Shown: piece after piece, positions 48,654-57,003 of the stretch | Layout of the letters: the number at the start of each line of letters is the position of its first letter | Position numbering within the stretch: position 1 is the stretch's first letter | Assembly: GCF_021129235.1 (NCBI RefSeq) | Contig: NZ_JAJOMA010000005.1 | Span: 248,001-312,000, forward strand | Direction of reading: 5' to 3' | From: Kineosporia mesophila | Lineage (GTDB): Bacteria > Actinomycetota > Actinomycetes > Actinomycetales > Kineosporiaceae | Length of the DNA: 64,000 nt | Program-made: the position numbers and the translations under genes | The notes under the pieces: generated by a model | Database searches by the model: none | Told to the model about the DNA's origin: nothing | Seen by the model: the letters and a program-made list of their open reading frames with translations, nothing else

Positions 48654-50189
48654 TTATCGTGATTTCACACGAGTCGTGGCATTACCTACCTTGCTAGTCC
48701 AGTCCAAGGTGAGTTGAACCGCATATGTCCAGTTCCGGAATTCCGACTCCCGGCGTTCTTCGTCCATTTCGGGCAGCCATTCCGCGGCCAGGTGCCAATT
48801 ACGGCGCAGACCTTCCAGGTCGGACCAATACCCCACGGCCAGCCCCGCCGCGTAACCGGCTCCGAGGGAAACCGTCTCGGCCACCATCGGGCGCACCACC
48901 GGCACGTCGAGCACATCCGCGACGAACTGCATGAGCAGGTTGTCGGAGGTCATCCCGCCGTCGACCTTCAGCGCCTTCAGCCGCAGCGAGGAGTCAGCGT
49001 TCATCGCGTCGAGCACCTCCCGGGTCTGCCAGCCGGTCGATTCCAGCACCGCCCGGGCCAGGTGTCCCTTGGTGATGTAGCTGGTCAGGCCGGCGATCAC
49101 CCCGCGGGCCTCGGGCCTCCAGTGCGGCGCGAACAGACCGTAGAACGCGGGGACGATGTAACAGCCACCGTTGTCGTCGACCGTACGGGCCAGGGTCTCG
49201 ATCTCGGCGGCGCTGCCGATCAGCCCCAGGCCGTCGCGGAACCACTGCACCAGCGAGCCGGTGATCGCGATCGAGCCCTCCAGCGCGTAGTGGGCCGGCT
49301 CCCCCGCGATCTGGTAGGCCACCGTGGTGAGCAGGCCGTGGGTCGAGGCGACCAGCTCGGTGCCGGTGTTGAGCAGCAGGAAACTACCCGTGCCGTAGGT
49401 ACATTTCGCCTCACCGGCGGAGAAACAGGTCTGCCCGAACAAGGCGGCCTGCTGGTCGCCCAGGGCCGCCGCGATCGGCACGCCCTGGAGCGGGCCGCGC
49501 CCGGTGCCGTAGGTCTCCAGCGAACCGCGGATCTCCGGCAGGATCGCCTCCGGGATGCCGAAGAAGTCGAGCAGATGCGAATCCCATTCCAAGGTACGGA
49601 TGTTCATCAGCATGGTGCGGCTGGCATTGGTGACGTCGGTGACGTGCGCCCCGCCGTCCGGCCCCCCGGTGAGGTTCCAGATCAGCCACGACTCCATGGT
49701 GCCGAACAGCACCTCGCCCCGCTGCGCCCGCTCCCGCAGGCCCGGCGTCTCGTCAAGCATCCAGCGCAGCTTCGGCGCGCTGAAGTAGGAGGACAGCGGC
49801 AGGCCGGACAGCTGCGGAATCTGCTCGGCGCCCGGGGCGCGCAGCATCTCCTCCACCATCGCGTCGGTGCGGGTGTCCTGCCAGACGATGGCCCGGCGCA
49901 CGGGCTTTCCGGTCTTGCGCTCCCAGATCACGATGGTCTCGCGCTGGTTCGCGATGCCGACGGCGGCGATGTCGGTGGCAGTGGCGCCGACGTCGCCCAG
50001 GACGCGGTTCACCACCTTGTCCACGTTGCGCCAGATCTCTTCCGCGTCATGCTCCAGCCAGCCGGGCTTCGGGAAGTACTGGTGATGTTCCAGCTGGGCC
50101 ACGGCGACCAGCTGACCGCCGTGGTCGAACAGGATCGAGCGGGTGCTCGTCGTGCCCTGGTCGATAGCCATCACGAATCGCGGCTTCAC
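48654..50189 (-). CDS. glpK: Glycerol kinase (copy 1, iclR-linked)
   Basis: A 511-residue FGGY-family glycerol kinase, phosphorylating glycerol to sn-glycerol-3-phosphate. It includes [19 protein letters not shown] (phosphate loop), [86 protein letters not shown] and TYGTGSFLLLNTG. The C-terminal FGGY signature region is LKALKVDGGMTSDNLLMQFV. The GTG at 50189 overlaps the iclR stop (GTGA) and follows GAGGAC. It is a distinct paralogue of the kinase at 51962, with an internal residue pattern divergent enough to exclude a recent duplication. Confidence 0.93.
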   Translation of the reverse strand: MKPRFVMAIDQGTTSTRSILFDHGGQLVAVAQLEHHQYFPKPGWLEHDAEEIWRNVDKVVNRVLGDVGATATDIAAVGIANQRETIVIWERKTGKPVRRAIVWQDTRTDAMVEEMLRAPGAEQIPQLSGLPLSSYFSAPKLRWMLDETPGLRERAQRGEVLFGTMESWLIWNLTGGPDGGAHVTDVTNASRTMLMNIRTLEWDSHLLDFFGIPEAILPEIRGSLETYGTGRGPLQGVPIAAALGDQQAALFGQTCFSAGEAKCTYGTGSFLLLNTGTELVASTHGLLTTVAYQIAGEPAHYALEGSIAITGSLVQWFRDGLGLIGSAAEIETLARTVDDNGGCYIVPAFYGLFAPHWRPEARGVIAGLTSYITKGHLARAVLESTGWQTREVLDAMNADSSLRLKALKVDGGMTSDNLLMQFVADVLDVPVVRPMVAETVSLGAGYAAGLAVGYWSDLEGLRRNWHLAAEWLPEMDEERRESEFRNWTYAVQLTLDWTSKVGNATTRVKSR

Positions 50190-50947
50190 ACTTGCGTCCT
50201 CAAGGTCGTCAGTTCCCGGCCGACCGCGCGGGCGCACTCCTGCACCAGGGCGAGCAGCCGGGGGCGGGGCACCCCGGCCGGGTCGAGAAGGCGGTCTACC
50301 GCACCGTGGATACCGATGGCTCCCACCACCAGACCCCCGAGCCCGGTCAGCGGGGCGGCGATACCCGCCATGTCCATCTGGTGCTCCCCCCGCTCGACGG
50401 CCCACCCCTGGCGCCGGATCCGGGTCAGCTCGGCGGTCAGGGCGCTGCGGGTGATGAGGGTGCGGGCCGTGTAGAAGGTGAGCACGTCCTGGACGGCCAC
50501 GGGGTGGAAGGCCAGCAGCACCTTCCCCAGGGCGGTGGCGTGACCGGGCAGCACGGCGCCGACGTCGGCCTTCTGGGCCGAGTGGTCGGGGCGGAACACG
50601 TAGTGGACCACGCGGGCGTCGCCACCCTCGGGCACCACCACCCGCACCGCCTCACCGGTGCGCGCGGCCAGTGGGTCGGCCCAGTTCATGCTGCGCGCCC
50701 GCAGCTCGTTCGGGTCCACCAGGCCGCCGCCGAGCGCCGCCAGCCCGGCACCCAGCAGATATTTGCCCGTCACCCGGTCCTGGTCGACGAACCCCACGTC
50801 GTTCAGCGTGCGCAGGATGCCGTGGGCCGTTCCGCGCGAGAGCTGAACGGATGAACTGATCTCCGTCAGACGCAGGGGACCCGGCGCCGCGGCGAGCAGA
50901 CGCAGGATCGCGGCGGCACGCTCGATGGACTGGATCGAGCCCGGCAT
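50186..50947 (-). CDS. IclR family regulator of glycerol genes (GylR-like)
   Basis: A 253-residue IclR protein. The HTH is SIQSIERAAAILRLLAAAPG, then LRLTEISSSVQLSRGTAHGI. The effector domain includes PGHATALGKVLLAFHPVAVQ and GWAVERGEHQMDMAGIAAPL. In streptomycetes the glycerol operon is controlled by the IclR-type GylR, and the layout here, between glpK and glpFKD, implies the same role. It is divergent from glpF across 132 bp that hold a TCGACA-A-TGTCGA dyad. Co-translation with glpK copy 1 makes it part of its own operon. Confidence 0.9.
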   Translation of the reverse strand: MPGSIQSIERAAAILRLLAAAPGPLRLTEISSSVQLSRGTAHGILRTLNDVGFVDQDRVTGKYLLGAGLAALGGGLVDPNELRARSMNWADPLAARTGEAVRVVVPEGGDARVVHYVFRPDHSAQKADVGAVLPGHATALGKVLLAFHPVAVQDVLTFYTARTLITRSALTAELTRIRRQGWAVERGEHQMDMAGIAAPLTGLGGLVVGAIGIHGAVDRLLDPAGVPRPRLLALVQECARAVGRELTTLRTQV

Positions 50948-50976
50948 GCGGCCAACGTAGACCGGTCAGCGGATGT

Positions 50977-50989
50977 TCGACAATGTCGA
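50977..50989. promoter_or_regulatory. Candidate IclR/GylR operator in the glycerol divergent promoter
   Basis: TCGACAATGTCGA is a perfect 6-1-6 dyad, within GTTCGACAATGTCGAC. It lies 30 nt from the iclR start and 91 nt before glpF. Confidence 0.55.
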
Positions 50990-51079
50990 CAGAGAGGCGT
51001 GTCGCTGTGGCCAGCGTTTTCATAGCGTCGAAGGACCCCGAAACATCGGGGCAACAATCATCAGATCGAGGGTGACGCC

Positions 51080-51958
51080 ATGCCAACGACGGCAAGCGCA
51101 GACGGTCAGACGACCGCATCCGAACCACCGAGCGGGCAGCTGCCCTCCGCCACCCGGCGGATTCCGAGCCTGGCCGGTGAACTGGCCGCCGAATTCTTCG
51201 GCACCGGCATCCTGATTCTCTTCGGCGTCGGGGTGGTGGCCCAGGTGGTCGCCGGCGGCATCGGGGACCACGACAGCATCACCTGGGCCTGGGGCTTCGG
51301 CGTCATGCTGGGCGTGTACGCCGCCGGCCGGATCAGCGGGGCCCACCTCAACCCCGCGGTGACCATCGCTCTCGCGGCCTACCAGGGCTTCCCCTGGAAA
51401 AAGGTCCTGCCGTACTCCCTGGCCCAGACCGCCGGCGCCTTCGTCGCCGCGCTGATCGTGCGCTGGAACTACACCGACCTGATCGCGATGGTCGACCCCG
51501 GCCACACGATCAAGACCCAGGGCATCTTCAGCACCCTGCCCGGTAACGGCGCCCTGCCGATCGGTCAGGGCGGCGCACTGCGCGACCAGATCATCGGTAC
51601 CGCGATCCTGGTGTTCATGCTGTTCGCCATCGGCGACGCCCGGAACTCCGCCCCGCTGGGCAACCTGGCCCCCGTCGTCGTCGGTCTGCTGATCGTCGCG
51701 ATCGGTATGGCCTGGGGCACCCTCGACGGCTACGCCATCAACCCGGCCCGTGACTTCGGCCCGCGTCTGGCCTCGTTCTTCACCGGATACGGCGGGGCGA
51801 TGCGTGATCAGAACGGCGACTTGTTCTTCTGGGTCCCGATCATCGGCCCGATCATCGGCGCCCTGATCGGTGGGGCCCTCTACAAGTACGGCCTCCAGAT
51901 CTTCCTCCCCAAGGCCGAAACCCCGGAAACCGCCAGCGCTGGCGCAAAGGAGCTCTAA
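51080..51958 (+). CDS. glpF: Glycerol uptake facilitator (aquaglyceroporin)
   Basis: A 292-residue MIP channel for glycerol diffusion. The two pore motifs are SGAHLNPAVTIALAAY and YAINPARDFGPRLASF; the Asp after NPAR marks the glycerol-conducting type. Six spans and two half-helices fit the family, after a 30-residue hydrophilic N-terminus. The ATG at 51080 follows GAGGG. It is the first gene of glpF-glpK-glpD, 3 nt before the kinase gene. It should be induced by glycerol through the divergent IclR regulator. Confidence 0.94.
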   Translation: MPTTASADGQTTASEPPSGQLPSATRRIPSLAGELAAEFFGTGILILFGVGVVAQVVAGGIGDHDSITWAWGFGVMLGVYAAGRISGAHLNPAVTIALAAYQGFPWKKVLPYSLAQTAGAFVAALIVRWNYTDLIAMVDPGHTIKTQGIFSTLPGNGALPIGQGGALRDQIIGTAILVFMLFAIGDARNSAPLGNLAPVVVGLLIVAIGMAWGTLDGYAINPARDFGPRLASFFTGYGGAMRDQNGDLFFWVPIIGPIIGALIGGALYKYGLQIFLPKAETPETASAGAKEL

Positions 51959-51961
51959 GTC

Positions 51962-53476
51962 ATGGCAGATCTCGTCGGTGCAATCGACCAGGGCACGACC
52001 AGTACGCGTTTCATGCTTTTCGACCACGAGGGCAACGAGCGGGGCAAGCACCAGCTCGAGCACAGCCAGATCATGCCGCAGGCCGGCTGGGTGGAACACA
52101 GCCCCGTGGAGATCTGGGAGCGCACGCGGTCGGTCATGACCAACACGCTCAACGGCCTGGGCCTTCAGCCCTCCGACCTGGCCGCGCTGGGCATCACGAA
52201 CCAGCGCGAGACCACGGTGGTCTGGAACAAGAAGACCGGCCGGCCGTACTACAACGCGATCGTCTGGCAGGACACCCGTACCGACCGCATCGCCTCCGCC
52301 CTGGAGCGCGAGGGCAAGGGCGACGTGATCCGGCAGAAGGCGGGCATCCCGCCGGCCACCTACTTCTCGGCCGGCAAGATCCAGTGGATCCTCGAGAACG
52401 TGCCCGGTGCGCGTGAAGACGCGGAGAAGGGCGACGCGGTCTTCGGCAACACCGACAGCTGGCTGGTCTGGAACCTGACCGGTGGCGTCAACGGTGGCAA
52501 GCACGTCACCGACGTGACCAACGCCAGCCGCACCATGCTGATGAACCTGGAGACGCTGGACTGGGACGACGAGCTGCTGGGGTTCTTCAACATCCCGCGC
52601 CAGATGCTCCCGGAGATCAAGCCCTCGTCCGAGCCGTCCTGGTACGGCGAGGTCGTCGACCCCTCCGGATTCCACGGCATCCCGATCTCCGGCATCCTCG
52701 GCGACCAGCAGGCCGCCATGGTCGGCCAGGTCTGTTTCGCCGCCGGCGAGGCCAAGAACACCTACGGCACCGGCAACTTCCTCCTGCTGAACACCGGTAA
52801 CGAGCTTGTCCGCTCGAAGAACGGCCTGCTCACCACGGTGTGCTACCAGTTCGGCGACAGCGCCCCGGTCTACGCCCTGGAAGGGTCGATCGCGGTCACC
52901 GGATCGGCCGTGCAGTGGCTGCGCGACCAGCTCGGCATCATCTCCGGCGCCTCGGAGGTCGAGACCCTGGCCCGCAGTGTCGAGGACACCGGGGGCATGT
53001 ACTTCGTGCCGGCCTTCTCCGGCCTCTTCGCCCCGTACTGGCGCAGTGACGCCCGTGGAGCGATCGTCGGGATGTCGCGGTACAACACCAATGCGCACCT
53101 GGCCCGGGCCACGCTGGAATCGATCTGCTACCAGAGCCGGGACGTCTCCGAGGCCATGGAGGCCGACTCCGGGGTGCACGTCGATGTGCTGAAGGTGGAC
53201 GGTGGGGTGACCGCGAACGAGCTGGCCATGCAGCTTCAGGCGAACATTCTCAACGTGCCGGTCAGCCGGCCCGTGGTCGCCGAGACCACTGCCCTGGGTG
53301 CGGCCTACGCGGCCGGCCTGGCCGTCGGGTTCTGGCAGAACACCGACGAGCTGCGGGCGAACTGGAACGAATCGAAGCGCTGGACGCCGGAGTGGTCCGA
53401 CGAACAGCGCAGCAGCGGTTACGCGGGCTGGAAGAAGGCCGTGGACCGAACGATGGGATGGGTGGACGTAGATTGA
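51962..53476 (+). CDS. glpK: Glycerol kinase (copy 2, glpFKD operon)
   Basis: A 504-residue FGGY glycerol kinase. It includes [91 protein letters not shown] and [20 protein letters not shown]. The C-terminal signature region is [20 protein letters not shown]. It lies between glpF (3-nt gap) and glpD (4-bp TTGA overlap), so this is the main kinase of the catabolic operon. The iclR-linked copy at 48654 is a paralogue; why the genome keeps both is not evident. Confidence 0.94.
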   Translation: MADLVGAIDQGTTSTRFMLFDHEGNERGKHQLEHSQIMPQAGWVEHSPVEIWERTRSVMTNTLNGLGLQPSDLAALGITNQRETTVVWNKKTGRPYYNAIVWQDTRTDRIASALEREGKGDVIRQKAGIPPATYFSAGKIQWILENVPGAREDAEKGDAVFGNTDSWLVWNLTGGVNGGKHVTDVTNASRTMLMNLETLDWDDELLGFFNIPRQMLPEIKPSSEPSWYGEVVDPSGFHGIPISGILGDQQAAMVGQVCFAAGEAKNTYGTGNFLLLNTGNELVRSKNGLLTTVCYQFGDSAPVYALEGSIAVTGSAVQWLRDQLGIISGASEVETLARSVEDTGGMYFVPAFSGLFAPYWRSDARGAIVGMSRYNTNAHLARATLESICYQSRDVSEAMEADSGVHVDVLKVDGGVTANELAMQLQANILNVPVSRPVVAETTALGAAYAAGLAVGFWQNTDELRANWNESKRWTPEWSDEQRSSGYAGWKKAVDRTMGWVDVD

Positions 53477-55185
53477 GTACCACGCAGGAACCGTTCAGCC
53501 CGGCCGGCCGTGAGGCAGCACTGGCACGACTGGCATCAGAGGAACTCGACGTCCTGGTGATCGGGGGCGGGGTGGTCGGGGCCGGTGCGGCTCTGGACGC
53601 CGTGACCCGTGGCCTGAACACCGGTCTGGTCGAGATGCGGGACTACGCCGCGGGCACCTCCAGCCGATCGACCAAGCTGTTCCACGGTGGCCTGCGTTAC
53701 CTGGAGCAGTTCAACTTCGCCCTCGTCTTCGAGGCGCTGAAGGAGCGGTCGCTGAACCTGGAGACCCTGGCGCCGCACCTCGTGCACCCGGTGGAGTTCA
53801 TCTACCCGCTGACCAAGGCGTTCGATCACGCCTACGTGTCACTGGGTATGGGCGTCTACGACGTCATGGGCTCGGGCCGGGGTGTACCGCACCACATGCG
53901 GTACATGCGCCGGGCCAAGGCGAAGGAGTCGTTCCCCTCGGGCAAGGGCTCGGAGATCTCCGGTGCCATCTCGTTCTACGAGGGCCAGGTCGACGACGCC
54001 CGTCACACCATGATGATCGCCCGGACGGCGGCCAACTACGGTGCGGCGATCGCGAACAGCACCCGGGTCGAACGGTTCCTGCGTGAGGACGACCGGGTCA
54101 TCGGGGTTGTCGCCCGGGACCTGGAGTCGGGCAAGGAGTTCGAGATCCACGCGCAGCACGTGATCAACGCGGCCGGCGTGTGGACCGACGAGATCCAGGA
54201 GATGGTCGGCGGACGCGGCTCGTTCCGGGTCCGCGCCTCCAAGGGCGTGCACGTGGTGGTCCCGCGCAACCGCATCAACAGTGCCACCGGGATCATCCAC
54301 CGCACCGAGAAGAGCCTGCTCTTCATCATCCCGCGGGGCAGTCACTGGGTGATCGGCACGACGGACACGGACTGGGAGCTCGACAAGGCCCACCCGGCCG
54401 CCAGCCAGACCGACATCGACTACCTGCTGGACCACGCGAACGCCCTGCTGGCCGACCCGCTGACCCGGGACGACGTGGTGGGTGTCTACGCCGGGCTCCG
54501 GCCGCTGCTGGCCGGGGAGAGCGAGTCCACCAGCACGCTCTCCCGGGAGCACGCGGTGGCCAGCCCGGTGCGGGGCCTGACCGTCATCGCGGGTGGGAAG
54601 TACACCACCTACCGGGTGATGGCCAAGGATGCCGTCGACAACGCGGTGCACGGCCTGGACCGGGTCGTCGCACCGTCCTGCACCGAGCGCATCCCGCTGA
54701 TCGGGGCCGACGGCTATTTCGCGGCCTGGAACAACCGGCAGGCGATCGCCAGGCGGGCCGGGCTGCGGGTGCACGTGCTGGAGCACCTGCTCAACCGGTA
54801 CGGCAGCCTGTACACGCAGCTGCTCAGCCTGATCGAGGAGCGGCCCGAGCTGGGTGAGCCACTCACCGGTGGCGACGAGTACCTCAAGGCCGAGGTCGTG
54901 TACGCGGCCTCGCACGAGGGGGCTCAGCACCTGGACGACATCCTCGCCCGTCGTACCCGCCTCTCGATCGAGGTGCGGGACCGCGGGGTCGAGGCCGCCC
55001 AGGAGGTTGCCGCGCTGGTGGCCCCGATCCTCGGGTGGGACGCCGGCCAGACCGCCCGCGAGATCGAGCACTACACCAAGCGGGTCGCGGCGGAGATCGA
55101 GTCGCAGAAGCAGCCCGACGACCAGACCGCCGACTCCGCGCGTCTGGGCGCACCCGACGTCCGGGTGGGCATCCCCTCAGCCTGA
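53473..55185 (+). CDS. glpD: Aerobic glycerol-3-phosphate dehydrogenase
   Basis: A 570-residue FAD flavoprotein that oxidises sn-glycerol-3-phosphate to dihydroxyacetone phosphate, feeding the quinone pool. It includes [20 protein letters not shown] (FAD loop), [20 protein letters not shown] (the GlpD/GlpA active-site motif), [16 protein letters not shown] and [22 protein letters not shown]-terminal DAO_C helical domain ends near residue 540. The TTG start overlaps the glpK stop (TTGA), so expression is coupled. A long GC-rich hairpin follows. Confidence 0.94.
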   Translation: MSTTQEPFSPAGREAALARLASEELDVLVIGGGVVGAGAALDAVTRGLNTGLVEMRDYAAGTSSRSTKLFHGGLRYLEQFNFALVFEALKERSLNLETLAPHLVHPVEFIYPLTKAFDHAYVSLGMGVYDVMGSGRGVPHHMRYMRRAKAKESFPSGKGSEISGAISFYEGQVDDARHTMMIARTAANYGAAIANSTRVERFLREDDRVIGVVARDLESGKEFEIHAQHVINAAGVWTDEIQEMVGGRGSFRVRASKGVHVVVPRNRINSATGIIHRTEKSLLFIIPRGSHWVIGTTDTDWELDKAHPAASQTDIDYLLDHANALLADPLTRDDVVGVYAGLRPLLAGESESTSTLSREHAVASPVRGLTVIAGGKYTTYRVMAKDAVDNAVHGLDRVVAPSCTERIPLIGADGYFAAWNNRQAIARRAGLRVHVLEHLLNRYGSLYTQLLSLIEERPELGEPLTGGDEYLKAEVVYAASHEGAQHLDDILARRTRLSIEVRDRGVEAAQEVAALVAPILGWDAGQTAREIEHYTKRVAAEIESQKQPDDQTADSARLGAPDVRVGIPSA

Positions 55186-55204
55186 TCGGCTGATCCGCAA
55201 GACT

Positions 55205-55241
55205 TCGCGGCCGTCCCGGAAAACCCCCGGGGCGGCCGCGA
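55205..55241 (+). terminator. Stem-loop after glpD
   Basis: TCGCGGCCG (55205-55213) pairs with CGGCCGCGA (55233-55241), and the inner TCCCGG with CCGGGG, giving about 15 bp. There is no T-run. It lies 20 nt past the stop. Confidence 0.65.
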
Positions 55242-55296
55242 ATCCCATGTTCGGGGGACATCCGGAACCGGTGTACGGCTCGTAGGCTCAGCTTTC

Positions 55297-55965
55297 ATGT
55301 TCACCTTGCGGAAGTCCGCGGCCGGCATCGTGGCCGCCGCTGCTCTCGTCGGCCCGCTCGCGCTCGTCACCACCCCGGCGGCCGCCCAGACGATTCCGTC
55401 GTGTGACGTACGACCCCGGGGCACCACCTTCCTCACCCAGCCCAAGACCATCGACTTCGATGTTCCCTCGGCGCGGCACTTCACCTTCCGGCTCCCCGAG
55501 ATCGGCCTGTACGTCTACGACACCTCGGTGGACGGCGACGCCAGCGTGGCTCAGGTCGACCCGAAGAAGCTCGAGAACGCCGACGCCCGCTGGCACCTGG
55601 GCACCGTGGAGCGCGAACGCGGCGACGGCACCACCGATACCTGCACCGGTATCTGGCGCCTGCGGCGCGGCACCCGGATCGAGATCACCAGGGTGCAGAA
55701 GATCAAGTACGGCCGCAAGGTCACCGGCACGCTGGAGCGGGTGAACTGGGGCAAGACCCCGAAGACCCGCTGGGCGACGTACTCCGACCAGGAGGTCGAC
55801 ATCCAGTTCGTCAACGCCCGGGGCCAGTGGCAGTACGGCGGCCGGGTACCCGTCGAGCACGGCCGGTTCACCTTCACGAAGCAGATCGGTGAACGCACGT
55901 GGCGCGCCTATTTCCAGGGCACCGACATCTCCGGGTCCGACTACTCCTCCGAGGTCACCGGCTGA
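55297..55965 (+). CDS. Secreted protein, tandem paralogue A
   Basis: A 222-residue protein with a signal peptide (RKSAAGIVAAAALVGPLALV, cleavage likely after TPAAAQ). The mature part begins with a cysteine-containing strand (IPSCDVRPRGTTFLTQPKTI) and ends in a beta-rich region: KVTGTLERVNWGK, then SDQEVDIQFVNARGQWQYGG and FTKQIGERTWRAYFQGTDIS. This end is shared with the next gene (KVTGTLKRVNFGA, SGQKVRVQYLNGKGSWVTAR, KLGKHRWRATYAGTGTTGAR). It resembles Ig-like secreted proteins of actinomycetes. No enzyme motif is seen and the function is unknown. Confidence 0.75.
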   Translation: MFTLRKSAAGIVAAAALVGPLALVTTPAAAQTIPSCDVRPRGTTFLTQPKTIDFDVPSARHFTFRLPEIGLYVYDTSVDGDASVAQVDPKKLENADARWHLGTVERERGDGTTDTCTGIWRLRRGTRIEITRVQKIKYGRKVTGTLERVNWGKTPKTRWATYSDQEVDIQFVNARGQWQYGGRVPVEHGRFTFTKQIGERTWRAYFQGTDISGSDYSSEVTG

Positions 55966-56076
55966 GCTGCTGTGGATCGGGATGGAGGACGCGCATCACG
56001 ACGGATCGCGACCCTCCGGGTCGGTCGGTGGTGGCCTTCGTGAACCGTGAGGCGCCCACCGCCCGTCATATTCAGT

Positions 56077-56727
56077 ATGACGACCCTTCTGCGCCGGACC
56101 GTCGCGGGCCTGGCCGCGTGCGCGGTTCCCCTCGCGATTCTGCTGTCGGCCCAGCCCGCCAGCGCCGCCTCGTGCAAGATCACCCCCAGTAGCACGACCC
56201 TCTACCAGCGGTCGAAGAACGTCACCTTCAACGTTCCCTCCGCGCAGTACTGGACCCTCTCGATCGCCGACATCAACCTGTCCGTGTACAAGGTGGACGG
56301 CAAGGCCGACCGGATCGCGACCTTCAGCCCGTCGCGGTTCGCCAACGCCGACGCCGGTTCGTACGCGGTCAAGGTGCAGCGCCAGAACGGCACCGCCATC
56401 GACAGCTGCTCGGCGTCGTTCCACCTGAAACGCGGCACTGATCTCGCCATCTCGGTGAAGACGGTGTCGTCGTCGCGGAAGGTCACGGGCACCCTGAAGC
56501 GGGTGAACTTCGGCGCCGGGGCAACGAAGTGGCAGAAGCTGTCAGGCCAGAAGGTGCGCGTGCAGTACCTCAACGGCAAGGGCTCCTGGGTCACCGCCAG
56601 GACCGTGAAAACCAGCAAGAAGGGCGCTTTCTCGGCCACCGTGAAGCTCGGCAAGCACCGCTGGCGGGCCACCTACGCCGGCACCGGCACCACCGGGGCC
56701 CGCACCTCGTCCTCAGTTACCCGATGA
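56077..56727 (+). CDS. Secreted protein, tandem paralogue B
   Basis: A 216-residue protein with a signal peptide (LRRTVAGLAACAVPLAILLS, cleavage likely after QPASA). SCKITPSSTTLYQRSKNVTF at the start of the mature part and the repeated C-terminal pattern match paralogue A: both have a cysteine pair (near residues 33 and 110) and the same KVTGTL-RVN-G.W....Q.V..Q..N..G.W layout. It is probably a beta-sandwich domain with a disulfide. The genes are 111 bp apart and may be co-expressed. The ATG at 56077 has no clear Shine-Dalgarno sequence. Function unknown. Confidence 0.75.
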   Translation: MTTLLRRTVAGLAACAVPLAILLSAQPASAASCKITPSSTTLYQRSKNVTFNVPSAQYWTLSIADINLSVYKVDGKADRIATFSPSRFANADAGSYAVKVQRQNGTAIDSCSASFHLKRGTDLAISVKTVSSSRKVTGTLKRVNFGAGATKWQKLSGQKVRVQYLNGKGSWVTARTVKTSKKGAFSATVKLGKHRWRATYAGTGTTGARTSSSVTR

Positions 56728-57003
56728 CCGAAAGGTAACGTTCAGGACAGTCCCGCGCCACCGCGCCCGGCGGATGCCAGCTTCCCGATCATGAAGCCGC
56801 CCCGCCGGGCTTTTGCCTGCCTGGCAACTGCTTTCGCCGTCGGTAGGAAGCAGCGCGACGTCACTCTCCACACCACCTTCGCCAACAGCGACCTCGACGA
56901 GCCACCGGCGCCCACACGTCGAAAGCCGTGACGCGCTGATGCGTTGACCCGGCCGGGTTTCAGGGCACGATGGTCTCGTCCGTCCTGCCCGAGGGGAGAC
57001 CTG
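56728..57003. other. 276-bp gap before the glucosidase gene
   Basis: Contains a small GC-rich stem with TTTT (CCGCCCCGCCGGGCTTTT, 56800-56817), which may end the secreted-paralogue transcript. The short frames in it do not look like a gene. Confidence 0.4.

Noticed and set aside
51020-53179. A 719-codon minus-strand frame opposite glpF and glpK
   Set aside because: Same codon-bias artefact; low-complexity Gly/Val/Asp-rich translation, no ribosome binding site, opposite conserved genes.
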